Assembly: GCA_963730225.1 (NCBI GenBank)
Contig: CAVSQX010000001.1
Location: 806,001-870,000 of the forward strand
DNA length: 64,000 nucleotides
Reading direction: 5' to 3'
From: CAVSQX01 sp963730225
Lineage (GTDB): Bacteria; Planctomycetota; Phycisphaerae; Tepidisphaerales; Tepidisphaeraceae
The notes below the pieces were generated by a model. It made no database searches. It saw nothing but the letters and a program-made list of their open reading frames with translations, and was not told the DNA's origin. A program made the position numbers and the translations under genes. This document shows, piece after piece, positions 47,281 through 54,333 of this stretch; within the stretch, counting starts at the first letter, position 1, and the number at the start of each line of letters is the position of its first letter.

Positions 47281-48309
47281 CTACGATCCAATATATCGGC
47301 TGACCAGCGATCTGGCTCGTGCGATGTCATTGGTGCCGTGGACGATGGTTCGCCCGTCCGGAAAAACCGTCAACGACACGCCCGTTTCCGACCTGGGCTG
47401 GCAGCGCAGCAGAAAATCGGATTGTTGCACCGCCGCGACGCCGGCCAACCGCCGCGCCAATTCGCTCAGTGTAGCGAATCCGCCTTGCGGTTGGCGAATC
47501 TGCACCGCGTTGCGGCCGCACAGATGCGCCGCCGATTGATGGGACGATGTTTCGAGAAACTCAAACTGACGTTTCGCACAGCAGGGACAATCTGCCCGGC
47601 GATCGCCGAGCTCGATCGAACGAATCGTCGAGTTCCACGCATTCACGTTGGTCAGGCAATTCGCCGGATTTTCGCCGATCAGCATTTGCAGTGCGGCCGT
47701 CGTTTGCAGCGATGCGACGATCGCCGCCGCCGGGCCCAGAACGCCAACCGTATCGCACGTCGGTAACTCCCCCGCCGCCGGCGGACTGGGAAAAACGCAC
47801 CGCAGGCACGGGCCGATTCCGCAGCGAACCGGCATCACCCGCCCCTCGACGCCAACGCAGGCGGCGTAAATCCAGTCGATCGAATGCTTCACGGCCGCGT
47901 CGTTGACCAGATACCGCGTTTCGGCGTTGTCGGCGCCGTCGAGAATTAGATCGACGCAATCCAGAAGTTCTTCGATGTTTCCGCCGTGAACATCGACGAC
48001 TTTCGGCTCGACGGTGACCTGCGGATTGATCCGCCCAAGCCGGCGAGCCGCCGCGACGGATTTCGGCACGCCGGCATCGGCATCGGATTGGTCGAACAAC
48101 ACCTGCCTTCCAAGATTCGACGGCTCGACAACATCCCGATCCGCGATGCGCAAAAACCCCACGCCCGCCCGCACCAATTGCCCGGCCGCGACGCTGCCCA
48201 ACGCCCCGCAGCCCACGATCAGCACCCTCGCCGCCGCCAATTTCGCCTGGCCGGCCGGGCCAATCTGCCGCAGCAGCATCTGGCGATCATATCGATTTTC
48301 GTCGCGCAT
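47281..48309 (-). CDS. ThiF/MoeB/HesA-family sulfur-carrier adenylyltransferase
   Basis: 342 aa E1-like enzyme. ATP-binding VLIVGCGALGSVAAGQLVRA, RIADRDVVEPSNLGRQVLF, DLILDGADNAETRYLVNDAA, the candidate catalytic Cys in LPTCDTVGVLGPAAA, and zinc Cys pairs (CLRC and CPCC). The ~90-residue C-terminal extension (LCGRNAVQIRQ…FPDGRTIVHGT) is seen in ThiF-like proteins working in carrier-dependent cysteine synthesis. Adenylates the Gly-Gly end of a small carrier, none of which is visible nearby. Divergent from the YlbF gene 47 bases away. Confidence 0.9.
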   Translation of the reverse strand: MRDENRYDRQMLLRQIGPAGQAKLAAARVLIVGCGALGSVAAGQLVRAGVGFLRIADRDVVEPSNLGRQVLFDQSDADAGVPKSVAAARRLGRINPQVTVEPKVVDVHGGNIEELLDCVDLILDGADNAETRYLVNDAAVKHSIDWIYAACVGVEGRVMPVRCGIGPCLRCVFPSPPAAGELPTCDTVGVLGPAAAIVASLQTTAALQMLIGENPANCLTNVNAWNSTIRSIELGDRRADCPCCAKRQFEFLETSSHQSAAHLCGRNAVQIRQPQGGFATLSELARRLAGVAAVQQSDFLLRCQPRSETGVSLTVFPDGRTIVHGTNDIARARSLVSRYIGS

Positions 48310-48356
48310 TTCTTCAGAGCGTTGGCCATTGGGCCGGCTTCGATTATAGTGCGATC

Positions 48357-48758
48357 ATGCCCACCGAGACGCAGCAGATTATGGATGCGGCCGAAAAACT
48401 TTCCCAGATGGTCGCCGACCATCCGGCGACGGCGCGATACAAAACGGCTCAAAAAGCGGTCAGCGACGACCCCGAGGCCGGCCGCGTTGTGGCCGAGTTC
48501 GAGCGGCAGATTGAAACGCTGGCCCGGCAGGAACAGCAGGGTGTCCCGATCACCGACGCCCAGCGCCGCCAGTTGGAATCGGCCCAGACGCGCATCGCCT
48601 CGCACATCAAAATCAAAAATTTGAATCTGGCCCAGGTTGAATTCATCGATCTGCTTCGCCGAATCAACCAGACCATTCAGCGGCCGTTGATTGAAGGCAG
48701 GCAGCGGTTCACGCGCCGCCGCATCGAAACTCGCCTGAACCCATGGCCTATTGGCTAA
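48357..48758 (+). CDS. YlbF/YmcA-family protein
   Basis: 133 aa, helical, Gln/Arg-rich. MPTETQQIMDAAEKLSQMVA, HPATARYKTAQKAVSDDPEA and VEFIDLLRRINQTIQRPLIE are typical of the YlbF fold. In Firmicutes the relatives influence RNase Y; here the role is unknown. The last ~18 residues (Arg-rich) depart from the family and overlap the next gene by 16 bases, possibly another frame slip. Confidence 0.75.
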   Translation: MPTETQQIMDAAEKLSQMVADHPATARYKTAQKAVSDDPEAGRVVAEFERQIETLARQEQQGVPITDAQRRQLESAQTRIASHIKIKNLNLAQVEFIDLLRRINQTIQRPLIEGRQRFTRRRIETRLNPWPIG

Positions 48759-49150
48759 TCAAAACCGAACCGGGCGAATTCAGTTGGGACGACCTGGTGC
48801 GCGATCGCAAAACCTCGTGGGACGGCGTGCGCAATCCGACCGCGCTGAAAAATATCCGCTCGATGAACAAAGGGGATTTGGCTCTGATCTATCATACCGG
48901 CTCCGAACGATCCGCCATCGGCGTGGCGGAAATCATTTCGCAGCCCTATGCCGAGCGGAAAGACCCGCGGCTTGTCGCGGTCGACATCAAGCCCGTGAAG
49001 AAATTGCCGCACGCGGTTTCCCTCGACCAGATCAAAGCCGACAAGACGTTTGAAGGATGGATTCTGCTTCGTATTGGCCGACTGAGCATCGTGCCCACCC
49101 CCCCGGCCATGTGGAAACGAATCGTCCAGATCGCCGGCCAGGTAGGGTAA
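48743..49150 (+). CDS. EVE-domain protein
   Basis: 135 aa. AYWLIKTEPGEFSWDDLVRD, TSWDGVRNPTALKNIRSMNK, GDLALIYHTGSERSAIGVAE and a truncated-looking LLRIGRLSIVPTPPAMWKRI match the EVE (PUA-like, Thyn1) family, which binds modified bases in DNA or RNA. Complete. Independent of neighbours. Confidence 0.9.
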   Translation: MAYWLIKTEPGEFSWDDLVRDRKTSWDGVRNPTALKNIRSMNKGDLALIYHTGSERSAIGVAEIISQPYAERKDPRLVAVDIKPVKKLPHAVSLDQIKADKTFEGWILLRIGRLSIVPTPPAMWKRIVQIAGQVG

Positions 49151-49160
49151 ACTCAACTTC

Positions 49161-50603
49161 ATGCCCGATGCCGGCGAACCATTGCAGCAGGGGCTGCGCC
49201 TTCTCGCGGAGAATTCACCGCAGCGCGCCGCCGAGATTTTTCAGAAAGTCGTCGCCCAAAACCCCAATGACCCGCAGGCGAATCATCTTCTGGGCGTCGC
49301 CCTGGCACAGTGGGGAAGACCCGAAGAAGCCCAGCGGCAGTTTCGCCGAACCTTGTCGCTCAAACCCGATTTCGCAGAAGCCTTGCAAAACCTGGGCGGC
49401 GTGCTTTTCCAGCAGAAAAAATTCGCCGAGTCGATCGACGCCTATCGCCGGGCCATCGCCCTGCGTCCCAATTATGCCCAAGCCCATTTCAATCTCGGCG
49501 TCACGCTGGAAGCCGACCGCCAGCTTACAGCCGCCGCCCAAACGCTGCGCCGCTGCATCGAACTTCAGCCCGATCACCCCGCCGCAAATCTGCGCCTTGG
49601 AATCGTTTGCCATGGCTTGTGCCAGTTGACCGACGCAGAAGCCGCGCTGTCCCGGCATCTGTCGGCGCACCCAGATGACGCCGACGCCCATTGGAGCCTG
49701 GCCCAGACGCTGCTTCTGGCCGGCCAATGGGAGCAGGGTTGGCGCGAATATGAATGGCGCTGGAAGTCGGCGGTGCTGGCGTTGTCTCTCCGTACTTTCG
49801 ATCGGCCGCAATGGGTCGGAACACCGCCTTCCGGGAAAACAATTCTCTTACACTGGGAACAGGGCTTTGGCGACGCGATTCAATTCATTCGCTACGCCCC
49901 GCTTCTCCAAAAAGCCGGTGCCAACGTGATCGCCTGGTGCCAGCCGGAGCTCAAACCATTGCTCCAATCCGTCGATGCAACCGTTCGCATCGTAACCACC
50001 GGCGACACGCTTCCCGGCTTCGATGTTCATTGCCCGCTGTGCAGCCTTCCCGGATTGTTCCAAACCCGCCCAGACGCCATTCCCGCCGAAACGCCGTATC
50101 TGCGGGCCGACCCGGACCGCGCAGAATTCTTCCGATCGCGGCTGGACGAAAACCGTCCGCGCGTCGGCCTGGCGTGGGCCGGAAACCGAACCTACGCCCA
50201 CGACCGCCAACGTTCGATTTCGCCGCCTCTGCTCGAGCCCATTCTCCAAACGCCCAAAATGCAATTTGTGAGTCTGCAACTCGGCGAGGATATTCCCGGC
50301 GACTCCCGTCTGGCGGATTACTCTTCACACCTGGGCGATTTTGCCGATACCGCGGCACTGATCGAAAATCTCGACCTCGTGATTTCCGTTGACACCGCCG
50401 TCGCTCATCTCAGCGCCGCCATGGGAAAGGAAACCTGGCTGCTGCTGCCGTTTTGCCCGTCGTTCCGCTGGCTGCTGAACCGCGACGATTCACCCTGGTA
50501 TCCGTCGATCCGCTTGTTCCGCCAGACAGAATTGGACAACTGGACCGGGCCGATCGAACGCGCGGCCGATGCCTTGAGAAGCCGAATCAGCCGGGATGCT
50601 TGA
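49161..50603 (+). CDS. TPR-repeat protein with GT9/GT41-like glycosyltransferase domain
   Basis: 480 aa. Five to six TPR units in residues ~1-190 (QANHLLGVALAQWGRPEEAQ, ALQNLGGVLFQQKKFAESID, AHFNLGVTLEADRQLTAAAQ). The C-terminal domain has LHWEQGFGDAIQFIRYAPLL, VGLAWAGNRTYAHDRQRSI, LVISVDTAVAHLSAAMGKET and FRWLLNRDDSPWYPS, the donor-binding end of this TPR-GT family. Probably glycosylates protein or envelope glycans. Overlaps the 3' end of the convergent coaX by 17 bases. Confidence 0.87.
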   Translation: MPDAGEPLQQGLRLLAENSPQRAAEIFQKVVAQNPNDPQANHLLGVALAQWGRPEEAQRQFRRTLSLKPDFAEALQNLGGVLFQQKKFAESIDAYRRAIALRPNYAQAHFNLGVTLEADRQLTAAAQTLRRCIELQPDHPAANLRLGIVCHGLCQLTDAEAALSRHLSAHPDDADAHWSLAQTLLLAGQWEQGWREYEWRWKSAVLALSLRTFDRPQWVGTPPSGKTILLHWEQGFGDAIQFIRYAPLLQKAGANVIAWCQPELKPLLQSVDATVRIVTTGDTLPGFDVHCPLCSLPGLFQTRPDAIPAETPYLRADPDRAEFFRSRLDENRPRVGLAWAGNRTYAHDRQRSISPPLLEPILQTPKMQFVSLQLGEDIPGDSRLADYSSHLGDFADTAALIENLDLVISVDTAVAHLSAAMGKETWLLLPFCPSFRWLLNRDDSPWYPSIRLFRQTELDNWTGPIERAADALRSRISRDA

Positions 50604-51360
50604 GGTAATGCTCGGTGTACGCCAGTGCGATCCCGTACAGCGTCAAATCCGGCGCGACGGCGTGAACCAATTCCCATCCACCAAACAGCGTCTCCGCGTC
50701 TCCGCCCGTGGCGATCAGTTCGGGCCAGCGTCCCAACTGCGTCGCGTAATTCTCAACCAGTTCCTTCACCATGCCGCGAATACCGGTGAAGACGCCCTGA
50801 AGAATTGCCTGCGACGTGTTTTGGCCGATCATTCCGCTCGGAGCCGCCAACTGCACCCGCGGCAGCTTGGCGGTCTTTTCGTGCAACGCTTCGAGCATCA
50901 GCCCAGCGCCCGGGCCTATCGCGCCGCCGAGAAACGCTCCGGAATCGTTGCAGCAATCGACGGTTAACGCCGTGCCCGCATCCACGACCGCGCACGATTT
51001 TCCGATCTGCTCGTATGCGGCGGCCACATTCAAAACACGATCGACGCCGGTTTCGCCCGGATTCTCGGTCAGCACTTTAATCGGCAAATCCAAATCCCGC
51101 CCTACCCACGCAACGCTCTGCCCGGTCGCCAGCTGGACGGCATGCTCGATCGGTTCCAACAACGGCGGATTCACGCTCGCCCCGGCAATCACAGCCGATT
51201 CTGCATCGGCTAGCCGCCGCCACGCATCAGCGATGATTCCCTGCCAATCGGCCCGGCGTTCGTGCGGAACGCGCGTCGTGAACTCCAGCTTGCCCGCCAC
51301 GAAAACACCAATCGCCAGCCGCGAGTTCCCGACGTTGAGGACTAGAAGGTTGACGTCCAC
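50587..51360 (-). CDS. coaX: Type III pantothenate kinase
   Basis: 257 aa; first step of CoA synthesis. LLVLNVGNSRLAIGVF (phosphate-1 loop), GVDRVLNVAAAYEQ (pantothenate/phosphate site), AVVDAGTALTVDCC (phosphate-2) and GGAIGPGAGLMLEALHEKTA are in the right order. Odd point: the first loop reads N-V-G-N where the family normally has D-x-G-N, replacing the metal-binding Asp. Confidence 0.9.
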   Translation of the reverse strand: MDVNLLVLNVGNSRLAIGVFVAGKLEFTTRVPHERRADWQGIIADAWRRLADAESAVIAGASVNPPLLEPIEHAVQLATGQSVAWVGRDLDLPIKVLTENPGETGVDRVLNVAAAYEQIGKSCAVVDAGTALTVDCCNDSGAFLGGAIGPGAGLMLEALHEKTAKLPRVQLAAPSGMIGQNTSQAILQGVFTGIRGMVKELVENYATQLGRWPELIATGGDAETLFGGWELVHAVAPDLTLYGIALAYTEHYLKHPG

Positions 51361-51425
51361 GATATGAGAAGGATGAAGGATGAATCAGGATCGCGCCTTA
51401 TTCATCCTTCATCCTTCGCTTTTTT

Positions 51426-51845
51426 TCACGCTCCGCTGGCCACGAGTTCTCCACTGGCCGGCGCAGATTCCGCTGCCCCTTCCCCTTCCTTCTTCGTCTT
51501 CCGCTGCTCCGTCAATCGAGTCGCCTTGCCGACGCGGTCGCGCAGGTAGAACAGCTTGGCCCGGCGGGTTTCGCCGCTGCGCTTCACCGTCACCTTGCTG
51601 ATGAACGGCGAATGCAGCGGGAAAATTCGTTCGACCCCTTCGTTGTTCACGATTCGGCGAACGGTAAAGGTTTCGTTAATTCCCCGCCCCTTTTTCATGA
51701 TGACGATGCCGGAGAAAATCTGGATTCGCTCCTTTTCGCCTTCGATGATGCGGGTGGCCACGTCGACGGTATCGCCGACCTGGAATTGGGGAACGTTCTT
51801 CTTGAGGTAATTTTGTTCGATGGATTCGATGATGCGATTGGTCAT
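51426..51845 (-). CDS. rplS: Ribosomal protein bL19
   Basis: 139 aa. Start at 51845: MTNRIIESIEQNYLKKNVPQ, then FQVGDTVDVATRIIEGEKER, FTVRRIVNNEGVERIFPLHS and AKLFYLRDRVGKATRL, the L19 core. Has an Ala/Glu/Gly-rich C-terminal extension of about 20 residues. Downstream of trmD, the canonical order. Confidence 0.96.
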   Translation of the reverse strand: MTNRIIESIEQNYLKKNVPQFQVGDTVDVATRIIEGEKERIQIFSGIVIMKKGRGINETFTVRRIVNNEGVERIFPLHSPFISKVTVKRSGETRRAKLFYLRDRVGKATRLTEQRKTKKEGEGAAESAPASGELVASGA

Positions 51846-51920
51846 GGCTCGTCTCCGATCAGCCGCCTGCCGGAGACACATGCCATCTCGGCTGCCGACT
51901 GCGCTAAGGTGAGGTTTGTG

Positions 51921-52637
51921 TCATCCGTTGTTTGTTCCAAAGCGTTCCTGATACGCGCGCCACAAATCGGGTCGGCGTTGTTCAGTGCGCTTTTGACTCT
52001 GCTCCAGCCGCCAGCGGGCGATGGCAGCGTGATTGCCGGACAGCAGGATATCCGGAACCGCCATCCCGCGAAACTCCCGCGGCCGGGTGTACTGCGGATA
52101 CTCTAACAGATTCTGAGCAAAAGTTTCATCTTTTGCCCCGTTTTCCGCTCCCAGGGCTCCGGGCAGCAGCCGAACCACCGCATCCACCACAATCATAGCC
52201 GCCAATTCCCCGCCGCTGAGCACAAAATCGCCGATGCTGACTTCCCGCGGCGATAACCCATCGGAAATCCGCTCATCCATGCCCTCGTAATGTCCCGCGA
52301 TCAGCATAAGCCTCGATTTTTCGGCAAATTCCTGCGCCATCTTATGATCGAACAACTCCCCCTGCGGAGTTAACAGAATTCGCTGCGCCGGCCGCGGATC
52401 GGCCTTCTCGGCAAATTCCACCGCGTCGAAAATCGTCTGGCACATCATCACCATCCCCGGCCCGCCGCCAAAGGGCTTATCATCCACCGATTTGTGCGGA
52501 TCGGTCGCAAAATCGCGGATGTTGGTCAAATGATAACCAACCAAACCCTTCTCGGCCGCCCGCTTGGGAATGCTCGTATTCAGAAGCGGCCCGAACATCT
52601 CGGGAAAAAGCGTCAGGATGTCGATGCGAAGCGACAT
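51921..52637 (-). CDS. trmD: tRNA (guanine37-N1)-methyltransferase
   Basis: 238 aa. The start at 52637 gives MSLRIDILTLFPEMFGPLLN. SPOUT knot motifs: KPFGGGPGMVMMCQTIF, LLTPQGELFDHKMAQEFAE, LIAGHYEGMDERI and SIGDFVLSGGELAAMIVVDA. C-terminal PQYTRPREFRGMAVPDILLS and GNHAAIARWR are standard. Sits between rpsP and rplS. No rimM in the usual slot. Confidence 0.96.
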   Translation of the reverse strand: MSLRIDILTLFPEMFGPLLNTSIPKRAAEKGLVGYHLTNIRDFATDPHKSVDDKPFGGGPGMVMMCQTIFDAVEFAEKADPRPAQRILLTPQGELFDHKMAQEFAEKSRLMLIAGHYEGMDERISDGLSPREVSIGDFVLSGGELAAMIVVDAVVRLLPGALGAENGAKDETFAQNLLEYPQYTRPREFRGMAVPDILLSGNHAAIARWRLEQSQKRTEQRRPDLWRAYQERFGTNNG

Positions 52638-52683
52638 TGGGGATGAGATCCCGCCTCTGTCACCCTTCCCCAGACCAAAATGC

Positions 52684-53043
52684 TTACGCCTTGGCCTCCG
52701 CGGCCGGCGCCGCAGGAGCTGCCGGCGCAGCTTTCTCCGCCGGCGCGGCAGCAACCGGTTTGGGCTTGCCGGGCTTGGGCAGTCGCAACTGCTTGTGCTC
52801 CAACCCCGCTTTTTTCAGCAGCGATGAAACCGTCTCCGACGGCACCGCTCCAACATCCAGCCAATGCTTGCACCGATCGATCTTGGCCACAAACTGCTTG
52901 CCCTGATCCTTTTCGCGCGGATTGTAATGTCCCAATTCCTCGATCACCCGCCCATCCCGCGGCGAGCGCGAATCAATCGCATTGAGCCGAAAAAACGCCG
53001 CGTGGCTTCGACCCATTCGTTTCAATCTCAACTTCACCGACAT
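52684..53043 (-). CDS. rpsP: Ribosomal protein bS16
   Basis: 119 aa from the ATG at 53043: MSVKLRLKRMGRSHAAFFRL, DSRSPRDGRVIEELGHYNPR and CKHWLDVGAVPSETVSSLL. The conserved ~80-residue core is followed by an Ala/Pro/Lys-rich tail. First gene of rpsP-trmD-rplS. Confidence 0.95.
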   Translation of the reverse strand: MSVKLRLKRMGRSHAAFFRLNAIDSRSPRDGRVIEELGHYNPREKDQGKQFVAKIDRCKHWLDVGAVPSETVSSLLKKAGLEHKQLRLPKPGKPKPVAAAPAEKAAPAAPAAPAAEAKA

Positions 53044-53198
53044 TTGTTTCAACTCCAATGCGTAAAGCGTGCTTCAGCACGTCGGCAAGGACAGTCGGGG
53101 TGACGCAACACGCCCAACCACCCTAAACGGTAAGAACCCATCACTATATCCAAAGAGGATTTGGCGGCAAGGGGTACGCCCCTGCTATAATGCCGGGG

Positions 53199-53432
53199 AT
53201 GACCGTTGAACAATTAACCAACGTCCATCACGCCCAGCCGTTTCGCCCGTTCACCATTCACATGGGAGACGGCCGAACATTTTTCGTCAAGCACCCTGAC
53301 TTTATCTCCAGATCCGCTTCCGGCCGTACGGTCATCGTGCATGGCGAGAACGAAAGTTTCAGCATCCTGGACCTGTTACTGGCAACCGAAATTGAAGTGC
53401 ATTCGCCCGGAAGACCGGGTGCAGCTGCGTAA
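53199..53432 (+). CDS. Small conserved hypothetical protein
   Basis: 77 aa from the ATG at 53199 (53190 also possible): MTVEQLTNVHHAQPFRPFTI, HMGDGRTFFVKHPDFISRS and RTVIVHGENESFSILDLLLA. Compact, all-beta-looking, no signal. I recall this type as a planctomycete family of unknown function with many paralogues. Between rpsP and infC on the opposite strand. Confidence 0.7.
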   Translation: MTVEQLTNVHHAQPFRPFTIHMGDGRTFFVKHPDFISRSASGRTVIVHGENESFSILDLLLATEIEVHSPGRPGAAA

Positions 53433-53461
53433 GCAATCCTCAATTCGCAATCCCGGAATTT

Positions 53462-54094
53462 CTACACCGCGCTCGGCGTCGCAGGCTGCGGAACCGCTCG
53501 CGCCGCCGCCGGTCGCGGCGGAATATTCAAGCTGCTGCCCGCCCGCTGTGGCGCTTCCGGCGGGCGCACCACCGCCGGATTTTTATGATCCGGCTGCAAC
53601 ACCATCGTCATTCGCCGCCCTTCCATCTTGGCGTCGCGCTCCACCTTGCTGAACATGAAAAGCTCATCCTTGATCTTCTTGAAAATATCTCGCCCCAACT
53701 CCAGATGCGCCATCTCCCGCCCACGAAACTGAAGCGTAAACTGAACCTTGTTCCCTTCTTTCAGGAATTCCTTGGCGTGATTGATCTTGATCAGCAAATC
53801 GTGCGCGCCGATCTTCACCGTTTTCAGCTTCAATTCCTTCAACTGCCCGGCCCGGCTGGCCGCGCGCGATTTGTCTTCCTTCTTCTGCTGCTGATACCGC
53901 CACTTCCCGTAATCCAGAATTCTGCACACCGGCGGCCTGGCCGTCGGGGCAACTTCCACTAAATCCATTCCCGCTTCCTGCGCCAGGCGCAGAGCTTCAG
54001 AGGTGGTTACGCTGCCGAGATTCTTGTCATGTTGATCGATCAGTTGGACCGGCGACATCCGAATCTGATGATTGTGGCGAAATTGTGTAGAAAT
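53462..54094 (-). CDS. infC: Translation initiation factor IF-3, AUU start
   Basis: 210 aa if translation starts at the ATT 54092-54094: ISTQFRHNHQIRMSPVQLID matches the IF-3 N-terminus (R.N.qIr...v.liD), which would be lost with the first ATG (54058). GGAG lies 9 bases before the ATT. N-domain EALRLAQEAGMDLVEVAPTA and PPVCRILDYGKWRYQQQKKE; C-domain KVQFTLQFRGREMAHLELG and MEGRRMTMVLQPD. An AUU start is the basis of IF-3 autoregulation in E. coli. The C-terminal tail is long and Pro/Ala-rich. Confidence 0.93.
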   Translation of the reverse strand: MSTQFRHNHQIRMSPVQLIDQHDKNLGSVTTSEALRLAQEAGMDLVEVAPTARPPVCRILDYGKWRYQQQKKEDKSRAASRAGQLKELKLKTVKIGAHDLLIKINHAKEFLKEGNKVQFTLQFRGREMAHLELGRDIFKKIKDELFMFSKVERDAKMEGRRMTMVLQPDHKNPAVVRPPEAPQRAGSSLNIPPRPAAARAVPQPATPSAV

Positions 54095-54249
54095 GGCTGA
54101 CTACTCCAAAAAACCAGCCTCCGGCTAACGCGGCATTCATTATCGCTTTTGGGGGAGAACACCTCCCCGGCCGAAAAGGCTCGGAAATTGTCAAACGCAG
54201 ACGGCTAGATCATGCAAAGTGTAGGCCGAATTTGCAAGGCTGAACCGAA

Positions 54250-54333
54250 AAATCCCAAGGAAATCCCAATGTCCATTGCATACACGCTTGGCGGCTTTCG
54301 ACTGGTCACTGGGATTTGGTCATTGGGATTTCC
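54250..54333. repeat. Intergenic palindromic repeat (GGGATTTGGTCATT family)
   Basis: AAATCCCAAGGAAATCCCAA on the left and GGTCACTGGGATTTGGTCAT plus TGGGATTT on the right are inverted copies in the thrS-infC gap. The right copy reaches into thrS and supplies its stop codon. Confidence 0.5.
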
